A stretch of 64,000 nucleotides of DNA from Plantibacter flavus. Lineage in GTDB: Bacteria > Actinomycetota > Actinomycetes > Actinomycetales > Microbacteriaceae. The stretch spans positions 440,825 to 504,824 of the forward strand of contig NZ_FXAP01000001.1 of assembly GCF_900177615.1 (NCBI RefSeq). Direction: 5' to 3'. Position 1 is the first letter of the stretch; each line of letters starts with the position of its first letter. This document shows positions 14,949 through 24,185 of the stretch, one piece after another. Position numbers and translations under genes: made by a program. The notes beneath the pieces were generated by a model, which made no database searches, had not been told where the DNA came from, and was given only the letters and a program-made list of their open reading frames with translations.

Positions 14949-16430
14949 GTGACCGACGACCGTCTGGCCATCATCATCCTGGCTGCTGGCCAGGGAACCC
15001 GCATGAAGTCGGCGCTGCCGAAACTCCTGCACCCGCTCGGCGGCGTGCCGATCGTCGGCCACGTGCTGGCGACCGCCCGCTCGCTCGACGCCGGGCACGT
15101 CATCGCCGTGGTCCGCCACGAGCGCGACCGCCTCGTCGAGGCCATCGAGTCGGAGCTCCCCGGTGCGACCATCGTCGACCAGGACGAGGTGCCCGGCACC
15201 GGTCGCGCGGTGGAGCAAGCGCTCCTGGCACTGCCCGACGATTTCGACGGCGACGTCCTCGTGGTCAACGGCGACGTCCCGTTGCTGAACGCCGCCACGC
15301 TCACCACGCTCATCGAACGCCACCGCAACCACGACGTCGCGGCGACGATCCTCTCGGCCATGCCCGACGACGCGACCGGCTACGGACGCATCATCCGCAC
15401 CGAGGCCGGGGCACTCGACTACATCGTCGAGCAGAAGGACGCCACCGACGCCGAGCGGGCCGTGAACGAGATCAACGCCGGGGTCTACATCTTCGGCGTG
15501 AGCCAGCTCCGCGACGCGCTCGCCGAGGTCACCACCGACAACGCCCAGGGGGAGAAGTACCTCACGGACGTCATCGGTCTCCTGCGACGCGCGGGCTCCG
15601 AGGTCTCGGCGCTCCCAGTGAGCGACTCGTGGCTGGTCGAGGGCATCAACGACCGCGCCCAGCTGAGCGCCGCCGCGGCCAAACTGAACGCCCTCCTCGT
15701 GCGCGCCTGGCAGCTCGCCGGCGTGACCGTCCAGGACCCGGCCACGACGTGGATCGACATCAAGGCGCGGCTGCACGCCGACGTCACCCTGCTCCCCGGG
15801 ACGCAGATACTCGGCGCGACGGTCGTCGAGTCCGGTGCGACGATCGGTCCGGACACCACGCTCATCGACACCGAGGTCGGCGCGGGTGCGCGCGTCCGCC
15901 GCACGGACGCGACGCTGTCGGTCATCGGTGCCGGTGCCGAGGTCGGGCCGTTCGCCTACCTGCGACCCGGCACGGTGCTCGGCGAGCGCGGCAAGATCGG
16001 CACCTTCGTGGAGACGAAGAACGCGCAGATCGGCGAGGGCAGCAAGGTCCCGCACCTCAGCTACATCGGCGACACCGAGATCGGCGTCGAGTCGAACGTC
16101 GGTGCCGGCACGATCACCTCGAACTACGACGGTGTGCACAAGCACCGCACGACCATCGGATCGCACGTCCGCACCGGCGCACACAACACCCTCGTCGCCC
16201 CGGTCAGCGTCGGCGACGGCGCCTACTCCGGTGCCGGCACCGTCATCCGCAAGGACGTCCCGGCAGGGGCGCTGGCGTTGACGGTCGCGCAGCAGCGGAA
16301 CGTCGAGGGCTGGGTCGAGCAGAAGCGCCCGGGTACGGCGGCTGCGACGGCCGCCGGCGCTGCCTCGGTGGCACCGACCGTGGATGCCGTGTCGGACGAC
16401 GCGGCTGCGGCTGGTAACGTCGACTCGTGA
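14949..16430 (+). CDS. glmU: Bifunctional N-acetylglucosamine-1-phosphate uridyltransferase/glucosamine-1-phosphate acetyltransferase
   Basis: This 493-residue enzyme makes UDP-GlcNAc for peptidoglycan. The N-terminal pyrophosphorylase domain shows LAAGQGTRMKSALPKLLHPL (residues 11-30) and the uridyl-binding NGDVPLL. The C-terminal half is a left-handed beta helix of hexapeptide repeats with the acetyl-CoA/active-site segment GTITSNYDG. An Ala-rich tail of about 40 residues follows, as in other actinobacterial GlmU. The GTG start at 14949 has GGGGGAG 5 nt upstream; the longer upstream frame covers the tRNA and is not real. GTGA overlap with prs. Confidence 0.97.
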   Translation: MTDDRLAIIILAAGQGTRMKSALPKLLHPLGGVPIVGHVLATARSLDAGHVIAVVRHERDRLVEAIESELPGATIVDQDEVPGTGRAVEQALLALPDDFDGDVLVVNGDVPLLNAATLTTLIERHRNHDVAATILSAMPDDATGYGRIIRTEAGALDYIVEQKDATDAERAVNEINAGVYIFGVSQLRDALAEVTTDNAQGEKYLTDVIGLLRRAGSEVSALPVSDSWLVEGINDRAQLSAAAAKLNALLVRAWQLAGVTVQDPATTWIDIKARLHADVTLLPGTQILGATVVESGATIGPDTTLIDTEVGAGARVRRTDATLSVIGAGAEVGPFAYLRPGTVLGERGKIGTFVETKNAQIGEGSKVPHLSYIGDTEIGVESNVGAGTITSNYDGVHKHRTTIGSHVRTGAHNTLVAPVSVGDGAYSGAGTVIRKDVPAGALALTVAQQRNVEGWVEQKRPGTAAATAAGAASVAPTVDAVSDDAAAAGNVDS

Positions 16431-17443
16431 GTGAGGCCGGAGGATTCCGGCAGAAGGCAGGGTCTGTGTCAGGCATCACGGCGGACAACAAGAAACAGCT
16501 GGTTCTCGTCTCCGGACGAGCCCACCCGGAACTCGCCGAGGCGATCGCGGCGGAGCTCGACTCCGAGCTCCTGCCCACCGATGCCAGGACCTTCGCCAAC
16601 GGCGAGATCTACGCCCGGTACGACGAGAGCATCCGCGGCACCGACGTCTTCGTCATCCAGTCGCACACCGCTCCGATCAACGAGTGGCTCATGGAGCAGC
16701 TCATCATGGTCGATGCGGCCAAGCGGGCGAGCGCCAAGCGCATCACCGTCGTCGCCCCGTTCTACCCCTACGCGCGCCAGGACAAGAAGGGTCGCGGCCG
16801 CGAGCCGATCTCGGCCCGCCTCGTCGCCGACCTCTTCAAGGCTGCCGGCGCCGATCGCATCATGTCGGTCGACCTCCACGCCGCGCAGATCCAGGGCTTC
16901 TTCGACGGCCCGGTCGACCACCTCTTCGCCATGCCGGTCCTCCTCGAGCACTTCCGGGCGAAGCTCGACGCGTCGACGCTGACGGTCGTCTCGCCCGACA
17001 TGGGCCGCGTCCGCGTGGCCGACATCTGGAGCGACAAGCTCGGCGCCCCGCTCGCCATCATCCACAAGCGCCGCGACCCGCTGGTCCCCAACCAGGTCAG
17101 CGTCCACGAGATCGTCGGCCAGGTCGAGGGCCGCGTCTGCCTGCTCGTCGACGACCTGATCGACACCGGACGCACGATCGTCAAGGCGGCCGAGGCACTC
17201 AAGAACGCCGGCGCGATCGGCGTCGTCGTCGCGGCCACCCACGCGGTGTTCTCCGACCCGGCGGTCGAACTCCTGCAGAGCGACGCCATCGACTCCGTCG
17301 TCGTCACCGACACCCTGCCGGTCGACGAGGCCAAGCGCTTCGACAAGCTGACCGTCCTCTCGATCGCGCCGCTCATCGCCCGCGCGATCCACGAGGTCTT
17401 CGACGACGGCTCCGTGACGAGCATGTTCGACGGCGCCGCGTAG
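16427..17443 (+). CDS. prs: Ribose-phosphate pyrophosphokinase (PRPP synthetase)
   Basis: This enzyme, 338 residues from the GTG overlapping the glmU stop, makes PRPP from ribose-5-phosphate and ATP for nucleotide, His and Trp synthesis. Visible motifs are the catalytic DLHAAQIQGFF and the PRPP-binding loop LVDDLIDTGRT, with the flexible-loop region around ARQDKKGRGREP. The first 13 residues are not conserved in the family. A second GTG at 16466, preceded by AGGCAGGG, would give the common N-terminus SGITADNKKQLV and may be the true start. The glmU-prs pairing is usual in bacteria. Confidence 0.96.
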   Translation: MSEAGGFRQKAGSVSGITADNKKQLVLVSGRAHPELAEAIAAELDSELLPTDARTFANGEIYARYDESIRGTDVFVIQSHTAPINEWLMEQLIMVDAAKRASAKRITVVAPFYPYARQDKKGRGREPISARLVADLFKAAGADRIMSVDLHAAQIQGFFDGPVDHLFAMPVLLEHFRAKLDASTLTVVSPDMGRVRVADIWSDKLGAPLAIIHKRRDPLVPNQVSVHEIVGQVEGRVCLLVDDLIDTGRTIVKAAEALKNAGAIGVVVAATHAVFSDPAVELLQSDAIDSVVVTDTLPVDEAKRFDKLTVLSIAPLIARAIHEVFDDGSVTSMFDGAA

Positions 17444-17462
17444 CCCGTCACCCTCCGCTGGT

Positions 17463-17504
17463 ACGCAGAACGCCCGGTCCGAACTCGGACCGGGCGTTCT
17501 GCGT
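17463..17504. terminator. Bidirectional terminator between prs and gnd
   Basis: A perfect 18-bp inverted repeat (17463-17480 with 17487-17504, core CGCCCGGTCC) with a 6-nt loop lies between convergent genes and serves both strands. Confidence 0.93.
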
Positions 17505-17518
17505 CTGCAGGCCGTGGG

Positions 17519-18979
17519 CTAGTGGCTCGAGCCCGCCTGCTCGACCTCGCTGCGGTCGCCCGACCACAGGGTGTGGAACGTGCCGTCGAGGTCGACGCGC
17601 TTGTAGGTGTGCGCGCCGAAGAAGTCGCGCTGGCCCTGGACGAGCGCTGCGGGCAGACGCTCGGCGCGGAGGCCGTCGTAGTACGACAGCGACGACGAGA
17701 ACGCCGGCGAGGGGATGCCCGCCTGAGCGGCAGCGACGACCACGCGGCGCCAGCTGTCCTGCGCCTCAGCGACGGCGTCGCTGAAGTAGGGCGCCGTCAC
17801 GAGGGCGACCAGCTCGGGGTTCTCCTCGTACGCCTCGGTGATGCGGTTCAGGAACTGCGCACGGATGATGCAGCCGCCGCGCCAGATCTTCGCGATCTCG
17901 CCCTTCTTGATGTCCCAGCCGTACTGCTCGGCACCGGCGACGATCTCGTCGAAGCCCTGCGAGTAGGCGATGATCTTCGACGCGTAGAGCGCCTGGCGCA
18001 CGTCCTCGACGAACTGGTCGGGGTCGGTGACGGTCCACTCCTCGGATGGTCCGGCGAGCTCGCGGGCCGCTGCGCGCTGCGCCGGCTTCGACGACAGCGA
18101 ACGGGCGAACACGGCCTCCGCGATGCCCGACACCGGGATGCCGAGATCGAGGGCCGTCTGCACGGTCCACGCGCCGGTGCCCTTGGCGCCGGCCTGGTCG
18201 AGGATGACGTCGACGAGCGGCTGCCCGGTCTTCGCGTCGACCTGCTTGAGGACCTCGGCGGTGATCTCGATCAGGTAGCTCTCGAGCGTGCCGCGGTTCC
18301 ACTCGGCGAAGATCTCCGCGATCTCGGCCGGCGACTTGCCGGTGCCGCGACGGATGAGGTCGTAGGCCTCGGCGATGAGCTGCATGTCCGCGTACTCGAT
18401 GCCGTTGTGGATCATCTTGACGAAGTGGCCGGCGCCGTCGGTGCCGACGTGGGTGACGCAGGGCTCACCCTCGGCGATCGCGGCGATCGACTTGAGGATG
18501 GGGCCGAGGGTCTCCCACGCTTCGGCGGAGCCGCCCGGCATGATCGACGGTCCCTTGAGGGCACCCTCCTCGCCGCCGGAGATACCGGCGCCGACGAAGT
18601 TGATGCCGGTCTCGCGGACGGCCTTCTCGCGGCGGATGGTGTCGGTGAAGAGTGCGTTGCCGCCGTCGACGATGATGTCGCCGGGCTCGAAGACCTCGGT
18701 GAGCTGCTGGATGACGGCGTCGGTGCCCTTACCCGCCTGCACCATGATGATCGCGGTGCGTGGCTTCGAGAGCGACGCGGCGAACTCCTCGATGGTCTTC
18801 GACGCGACGAAGCCGGCCTCGGGGTGCTCGCTCACGAGCAGGTCGGTGCGTTCGGGGGAGCGGTTGTACACGGCGACCGTGTTGCCCTCGCGGCTCGCCA
18901 GGTTGCGCGCGAGGTTGCTGCCCATGACGGCCAGACCGACGACGCCGATGTTGGCGCGAGCTTCGGCGGTGTTCACCAT
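17519..18979 (-). CDS. gnd: NADP-dependent 6-phosphogluconate dehydrogenase (decarboxylating)
   Basis: At 486 residues this is the long-form Gnd of the oxidative pentose phosphate pathway. The NADP-binding motif is GVVGLAVMGSNLARN (about 13-27), the substrate-binding signature is GAGHFVKMIHNGIEYADMQ (about 189-207), with the catalytic Lys in FVKM, and the C-terminal helical domain ends with the tail that reaches into the partner subunit. A GGAGAA ribosome-binding site precedes the ATG. It is divergent from gluconokinase (19246), which makes its substrate; the 266-bp gap probably holds both promoters. Confidence 0.96.
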   Translation of the reverse strand: MVNTAEARANIGVVGLAVMGSNLARNLASREGNTVAVYNRSPERTDLLVSEHPEAGFVASKTIEEFAASLSKPRTAIIMVQAGKGTDAVIQQLTEVFEPGDIIVDGGNALFTDTIRREKAVRETGINFVGAGISGGEEGALKGPSIMPGGSAEAWETLGPILKSIAAIAEGEPCVTHVGTDGAGHFVKMIHNGIEYADMQLIAEAYDLIRRGTGKSPAEIAEIFAEWNRGTLESYLIEITAEVLKQVDAKTGQPLVDVILDQAGAKGTGAWTVQTALDLGIPVSGIAEAVFARSLSSKPAQRAAARELAGPSEEWTVTDPDQFVEDVRQALYASKIIAYSQGFDEIVAGAEQYGWDIKKGEIAKIWRGGCIIRAQFLNRITEAYEENPELVALVTAPYFSDAVAEAQDSWRRVVVAAAQAGIPSPAFSSSLSYYDGLRAERLPAALVQGQRDFFGAHTYKRVDLDGTFHTLWSGDRSEVEQAGSSH

Positions 18980-19245
18980 GTGGTTCTCCTTCAGAGTGGG
19001 TGATGCGGGAAGCGTTCCGAGTGCTCAGGAGTCGACGGGGCGGCTGCAGGACAGCGGCGACACCCTCGTCGATCCGGGCACGGCCCGTCCTGCAACCGTA
19101 GCAAAGGGAGGTGTCGCTCCACCGCTCAATGACACCGCGTGCAGGTGAGGTCCGAGCGGACCGTGCGGGGGTGTCCGGTATCGTGCTGTGCGGGTCGGAC
19201 GAGCCGGCCGCCCGGTCATCGGCCGGAGACCACAGGGGGTTCCGT

Positions 19246-19749
19246 GTGAATGCACCGCTCGTCGTCGTCATGGGCGTGTCCGGGTCCGGGAAGAGCACGA
19301 CCGGAGTGCTGATCGCCGACCGGCTCGGGGTGCCCTTCGTCGACGCCGACGCCCTGCACCCGCTCGAGAACGTGCGGAAGATGGCCGCCGGCACGCCGCT
19401 CGAGGACCCCGACCGCTGGCCCTGGCTGGCCCTCGTCGGCAAAGCACTCGCCGACGCCTCGGACACCGGGCTCGTGATGGCCTGCTCCGCACTCCGACGG
19501 GCCTACCGGGAGGCGATCCTCGCGGAGGCGCCCGGGGTGCGGTTCGTGCTCCTGCACGGCTCGCGCGAGGTGCTCGGACGCCGGATGGAAGGCAGGAGCG
19601 GTCATTTCATGCCGCCGTCGCTCCTCGACTCGCAGTTCGCGCTGCTCGAGGACCTGGACGCCGACGAGCCGGGATTCGTGGTGGACGTCGACGCCACCGT
19701 CGACGAGATCGTGGACGAGGCGGTCGCGGGCCTCAGCGCGGTGCGATAG
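19246..19749 (+). CDS. Gluconokinase (thermoresistant GntK type)
   Basis: This 167-residue P-loop kinase converts gluconate to 6-phosphogluconate. Walker A is GVSGSGKST (10-18), followed by the family segment FVDADALHPLENVRKM and the CSALRRAYR motif. The GTG at 19246 was chosen because GGGGG lies 7 nt upstream and the protein then starts at the first beta strand. A TATCGT -10 box at 19179-19184 implies a short leader. It sits next to gnd, consistent with gluconate entering the pentose phosphate pathway. Confidence 0.93.
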   Translation: MNAPLVVVMGVSGSGKSTTGVLIADRLGVPFVDADALHPLENVRKMAAGTPLEDPDRWPWLALVGKALADASDTGLVMACSALRRAYREAILAEAPGVRFVLLHGSREVLGRRMEGRSGHFMPPSLLDSQFALLEDLDADEPGFVVDVDATVDEIVDEAVAGLSAVR

Positions 19750-19923
19750 ACTCTCCCACTGAACTTCGGCGAGGGAAGCGGCCCGTGGCAGCTTCCGTGA
19801 TCGACGCGGTGGTCTGGCTTCCGGCTTTTCCTCACGCAGATACGCGTTCGAGTTGACTCATCCATTCCGCCGCGCATCGTCGCGGCACGACCAACCGGGT
19901 GCAAGACCCGTGAGGAGAACATC

Positions 19924-20538
19924 ATGTCCGATGACCTGAAGGTCACCGCGGAACTCCGCGAATCGTTCGGCAAGGGCGCAGCCCGCAAGCTCCGCGCCCT
20001 CGGCAAGATCCCGGCCGTGCTCTACGGCCACGGCACCGAGCCCGTGCACGTCTCACTGCCCGGCCACCAGATGCTGCTCATCCTCCGCAAGTCCAACGCG
20101 GTGCTCGAGCTCGACATCGCCGGCAAGGGTCAGCTCGCGCTGGTCAAGGACGTCCAGAAGGACCCCGTGCGCCAGATCATCGAGCACCTCGACCTCATCG
20201 TGGTCAAGAAGGGCGAGAAGGTCCAGGTCGACATCCCCGTGACCATCGAGGGCGAGTCCGCCGCCGGCACCATCCTCAACCAGGACGCCACCACGGTGAG
20301 CCTCGAGGTCGAGGCGACCCACATCCCCGAGCGCGTCACCGTCAGCGTCGAGGGCCTCGAAGAGGGCGCCCAGATCCTGGCCGGCGACCTCGAGCTCCCG
20401 AAGGGCGCCTCGCTCATCACCGAGGCCGACGTCCTCATCGTCGCGATCGCCGTGCCGGCCGCTCCGGTCGACGAGGAGACCGAGGCAGCTGAGGCTGCCG
20501 CCGAGGAGACCGCAGCCGAGGCTGAGGCCGCCGAGTAG
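19924..20538 (+). CDS. rplY: 50S ribosomal protein L25/general stress protein Ctc
   Basis: This 204-residue Ctc/TL5-form L25 has an N-terminal 5S-rRNA-binding domain (starting KVTAELRESFGKGAARKLRALG), a C-terminal TL5 beta domain (about 100-180) and a low-complexity Glu/Ala tail. AGGAG lies upstream of the ATG. The 174-bp leader contains a TTGACT -35-like box near 19853. It lies immediately upstream of pth, the usual actinobacterial pairing. Confidence 0.96.
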   Translation: MSDDLKVTAELRESFGKGAARKLRALGKIPAVLYGHGTEPVHVSLPGHQMLLILRKSNAVLELDIAGKGQLALVKDVQKDPVRQIIEHLDLIVVKKGEKVQVDIPVTIEGESAAGTILNQDATTVSLEVEATHIPERVTVSVEGLEEGAQILAGDLELPKGASLITEADVLIVAIAVPAAPVDEETEAAEAAAEETAAEAEAAE

Positions 20539-20666
20539 TCACCACTCCAGCAGACGAACCTGTCGCCCGCCCGCCCCGATAGTCTCGGTGCATGGCAGGC
20601 GGCAGGTTCGCTCGGTTTCTGGCCGGTTTCACCGGTCGCGCCGAGGCGTTCGATCAGGAAGGCAGC

Positions 20667-21248
20667 ATGGCTGCAGACACGTGGCTCATCGTCGGGCTCG
20701 GGAACCCGGGCGAGCAGTACGCCCGCAACCGGCACAACGTCGGGCAGATGGTCCTCGACGAGCTCGCGAAGCGCATCGGCGGAACCTTCAAGACCCACAA
20801 GGGCAACGCACGCGTGGCCGAGGGGCGGCTCGTGCCGGGTGGTCCGAAGTTCGTCCTCGGCAAGCCCAACAGCTACATGAACCTCTCCGGCGGCCCCACC
20901 GCAGCGCTCGCCCAGTTCTTCTCCGTCGACCCCGACCACGTCATCGCCGTCCACGACGAGCTCGACATCCCGTTCGACTCGATCAAGCTCAAGCAGGGCG
21001 GCGGGCACGGTGGGCACAACGGCATCCGCGACATCGCCTCAGCACTGAAGACCCCCGAGTTCCTGCGCGTCCGCGTCGGAATCGGGAGGCCGCCGGGCCG
21101 TCAGGACGCCGCCGACTTCGTCCTCAAGGACTTCGCGGGCGCGGAGCGGGAGCAGCTTCCCCTGCTGATCTCGGATGCGGCTGATGCCGTCGAACTGCTC
21201 GTCGCCGACGGCCTGCTGGCTGCGCAGACCAGGTTCCACGGCGCCTGA
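20667..21248 (+). CDS. pth: Peptidyl-tRNA hydrolase
   Basis: This 193-residue enzyme recycles peptidyl-tRNA. It has LIVGLGNPG at residues 7-15 with N13, the catalytic H23 in RNRHNVG, and the Asp in HDELDIP. The GGHGGHNGIRDI segment binds the tRNA acceptor. The start at 20667 gives the standard N-terminus and has AGGAAGG upstream. However, an in-frame ATG at 20592 lies exactly 6 nt after a TAGTCT box (20580-20585), so a leaderless form with 25 extra residues is possible. Confidence 0.96.
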   Translation: MAADTWLIVGLGNPGEQYARNRHNVGQMVLDELAKRIGGTFKTHKGNARVAEGRLVPGGPKFVLGKPNSYMNLSGGPTAALAQFFSVDPDHVIAVHDELDIPFDSIKLKQGGGHGGHNGIRDIASALKTPEFLRVRVGIGRPPGRQDAADFVLKDFAGAEREQLPLLISDAADAVELLVADGLLAAQTRFHGA

Positions 21249-21255
21249 CGCCTGC

Positions 21256-23298
21256 TCAGCCGCGTGGTGGGCGGACGCGTCGGCCCTGGCGCGTGTTGAC
21301 GCCGACGAGCATCCCGCCGACGAGGAGCAGTCCGCTGATGAGCAGTCCGATGGACAGCGTGACTTCGGCTCCCGTGCGGGCCAGCGGCGCCTGCGGTTCG
21401 AGTGGCGCGACCCGCCAAACGATGCCGAGCGAGGTGTGGAGCGCCCCCGTCGAGACACGGGGTGCGTCCGGGAGCGGCAGGCGACCGGTGTCGGCGGAAG
21501 TCACCGACCGGGTGGCAGGCTGGTCCGCCGCGCGCGAATACCCGGTCAGGACCGCCTCGAACGTGTGGACGAACGAGCCGTCCTCGAGCGCGGCCGGCGT
21601 CAGGACGAACGGTTGTGCACTGGTGCAGGCCGCCGAGGTACCAGGCTCGATGAGCTCGCTGCTGCAGGCGAGGTGGGTGCCCGGTGTCTCCGTGAGGGTG
21701 ATGTCGCCCAGCGCGTTCTCGCCGGTGTTGGTGACCGTCGCGATGACGCGCAAGCGGTCACCGGGGTCGGTCGTCACGGTCTCGCCCTCGACCGGAACCC
21801 ACGATCCGTCGGCACCCTGGATCTCGAGGCGGACGGTGCCCTCCACGGCCAGCGCGGGGACGAGCACGCGGTAGGTCGTCTCGTCCGTGCTGCTGAGCCC
21901 GGAGGCGGTCTGTTCCACGCGGACGACGGCCTCGCCGGACTGGACGGTCACGGTGCTCGCGCAACTCCAGCGGCCGGACGGGTCCACGGTGGTCTCACAC
22001 AAGGTCTGGCCCTCGCCGTCGCGCACGGTGATGTCGGCGCCTGGCTCGCCGGTCCCGGCAGAGGTCGGTCGAGAAGACTCCATGAGGGTGCCGGATGCCG
22101 GGCTCTCGATCGCGACCCGGTCGATGGCGGTCAGGGCCGGCTGTGAGCCGATGTCGAGCCCGCGGACGGCGTCACCCGCCACGGCGACGGTCATCGCGCC
22201 GCGAGCGACCGGTGTGGCGTCGACCTCGATCGTGCAGGACTCCTGGCCCGCCGCGAGGTCGCCGGTGAACGCGATGTCGGCCTCGGGCGCCGGAGCAGTC
22301 ACCTCGGCGGAGCAGCTCGCGATCGGTCGCGGATCGGCGGCGACCGTGAGTCCGGCGGGCAAGGCCGCCTGCACGGACCAACCGGCCTTCGCGGCGAGTT
22401 CCGGGGTGTTGCGCACGACGAAGCGGAGACGGATCGTCTCACCGACGACGGCGGTGTCCTCCGACAGCTCGACATCGAGGGTCGGGGTCACGTCGACGAT
22501 GCTCAGATCGTCGAAGGCGTGATCGTTCCCGAATCCACTGCCCTGCTCGTTGCGCATGACGACACCGATCGAGGTCGCATCCACCAGTATCGAGGCATCG
22601 GCGGTGAAGTGCCCCGCACGAGCGGGGACGCCGCCATGGCTGAACGATTCGGCACGGTCGTCCGTGCACGGGTCGATCGCCTGCTCGGACACCGGGTGTT
22701 CGACGCCGTCGGGGGTCCGCAGCGCGAGCTGCAGGGCGGTCGGGACCGTTGCGAAGCAGTTCAGGGACGCGACGTTCACGGAGGCGGTCAGGAAGCGGCC
22801 GGAACCGGTCGCGAGTGGGACCAGTGTGGTCGTCTCGAGCTCGACCGCGCCGTCGGGACCGTTCGTCTGGGTGTAGGCCGCGACGACGGAATTGGACCTC
22901 GGATCGGTGCCGTTGAGGATACCCAGCACTCCGGCGAGGGCTCGGACGTGCGCCAGGGCGCTCGGAACGTCCAGACAGTCGCCGGGCTCGGCGCCCGTCA
23001 TGGAGGCGGACAGGATGAAGCCGTTGCACGCCGCTCGGTCCGTCCAGAAGTCGTCGGCGTCGAACCGCATGTCCGAACGGCCCAGGTAGTCGCGGACCGA
23101 CAGGGGCGTACCGGTGTCGGGTGCGCGTTCGAAGTCCTCGTGGAAGACCTCCCCGCGTGGAGCACCCGCTGCGTCGGTCGTCGGCTCGGAGACCGACGCT
23201 CCGGCCGCTGACGGCTGGATCATCGAGAGCATCCAGCCGACCGCCAGAACGAGGGTCGCGGTCAGGATCGGACGGAGTGGGCTGGTCGAAACGCGCAT
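21256..23298 (-). CDS. Secreted surface protein with DUF11/Ig-like domains and a C-terminal anchor
   Basis: This 680-residue exported protein starts with a signal peptide (about 1-33). A lectin-like/jelly-roll region follows (about 45-270, beginning HEDFERAPDTGTP), then DUF11-like repeats (TLDVELSEDTAVVGETIRLRF and later VTNTGENALGDITL) and one bacterial Ig-like segment (ESPASGTLMESSRPTSAGTG). The C-terminus has LARTG (639-643), a membrane helix and a basic tail, the layout of a sortase substrate though with A in place of P. Function is unknown, perhaps adhesion or cell-surface structure. Starts at 23298 or 23310 are equally possible. It is convergent with pth, with a 7-bp gap and no terminator. 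Confidence 0.75.
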   Translation of the reverse strand: MRVSTSPLRPILTATLVLAVGWMLSMIQPSAAGASVSEPTTDAAGAPRGEVFHEDFERAPDTGTPLSVRDYLGRSDMRFDADDFWTDRAACNGFILSASMTGAEPGDCLDVPSALAHVRALAGVLGILNGTDPRSNSVVAAYTQTNGPDGAVELETTTLVPLATGSGRFLTASVNVASLNCFATVPTALQLALRTPDGVEHPVSEQAIDPCTDDRAESFSHGGVPARAGHFTADASILVDATSIGVVMRNEQGSGFGNDHAFDDLSIVDVTPTLDVELSEDTAVVGETIRLRFVVRNTPELAAKAGWSVQAALPAGLTVAADPRPIASCSAEVTAPAPEADIAFTGDLAAGQESCTIEVDATPVARGAMTVAVAGDAVRGLDIGSQPALTAIDRVAIESPASGTLMESSRPTSAGTGEPGADITVRDGEGQTLCETTVDPSGRWSCASTVTVQSGEAVVRVEQTASGLSSTDETTYRVLVPALAVEGTVRLEIQGADGSWVPVEGETVTTDPGDRLRVIATVTNTGENALGDITLTETPGTHLACSSELIEPGTSAACTSAQPFVLTPAALEDGSFVHTFEAVLTGYSRAADQPATRSVTSADTGRLPLPDAPRVSTGALHTSLGIVWRVAPLEPQAPLARTGAEVTLSIGLLISGLLLVGGMLVGVNTRQGRRVRPPRG

Positions 23299-23410
23299 GC
23301 AGCATCCCAAGAGATCATCGGATGGGGGAGGCCGCCAGCGTAGCAGCGCTGGTCCACTGAGATATCAGACGATCGAAGGGTGGGAGTCCGGTGAAGCGGA
23401 AGCCGACGGC

Positions 23411-24163
23411 TCAGCCGCGCACGTACCGCGAGAGCAGCAGGTCGTCGGCGCGCAGGAGGTGATGCAAGCGCATCGCTCGGGGAGCTTCGGACGCGGGACC
23501 CGCGGAGACCCGGACGCTCTCCCCGCCGACGAGCGCGGGACTGATCGTCAGACAGAGTTCGTCGACGGCGTCAGCGGCGATGAACGAGCCGAAGAGCGCC
23601 GGACCGCCCTCGCACAGGATCTGCCGCAGGCCGCGGTCGGAGAGCGTCTGGACCACGCGCGCCGGTTCGACGTGTTCGTCGCCGCACGCCACCACGTCGG
23701 CGACCGCCTCGAGCGCCGCGCGCTTCGCGGGGTCGGCGCGGTCGGTCGTCACGACGAGCGGCCGGACCGGTGCCTGGGTGAAGACCTCCGAGCGGAGATC
23801 GAGGTCGAGCGAGCCCGACACGATCGCGAACACCGGGTGCAGGGGGAGGCCGTGGTCGTCGCGCCACGCCGCGGCGTCGACGTCGAGCCGCATGGCACCG
23901 TAGCCCTCGTCGCGCACGGTCCCGGCACCGACGAGCACGACGTCCGAGAGCCGGCGCAGGATGTCGAACACGGTCTTGTCGGCCGGGCCTCCGAGCCCCC
24001 CGGAGACGCCGTCGACGGTCGCCCCACCGTCCAGGCTCGTCACGAAGTTCACGCGGACGGTCGTGGCGGAGCGGTCCTCGACGGCGTAGGCCGCCACGAG
24101 TTCGTCGACCGACAGCGGCTCCGCCTGCGCGGGGACCAGGCTCGTGATGCTGGGGATGCTCAT
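23411..24163 (-). CDS. RibD C-terminal-type (DHFR-fold) reductase
   Basis: This 250-residue protein is of the pyrimidine reductase/RibD_C family, with NFVTSLDGG near residue 39 (substrate strand), LVGAGTVRDEGYG (NADPH binding) and CEGGPALFGSF (about 184). It lacks the deaminase domain of full RibD. Such stand-alone proteins include riboflavin-pathway reductases and folate-analogue reductases. It lies 22 bp downstream of the folP-like gene on the same strand with a GAGGAG ribosome-binding site, so the two are probably an operon. A pteridine or flavin precursor is the likely substrate; the exact one is not known. Confidence 0.8.
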   Translation of the reverse strand: MSIPSITSLVPAQAEPLSVDELVAAYAVEDRSATTVRVNFVTSLDGGATVDGVSGGLGGPADKTVFDILRRLSDVVLVGAGTVRDEGYGAMRLDVDAAAWRDDHGLPLHPVFAIVSGSLDLDLRSEVFTQAPVRPLVVTTDRADPAKRAALEAVADVVACGDEHVEPARVVQTLSDRGLRQILCEGGPALFGSFIAADAVDELCLTISPALVGGESVRVSAGPASEAPRAMRLHHLLRADDLLLSRYVRG

Positions 24164-24185
24164 GTGACTCCTCGAGGGTTCAGGA

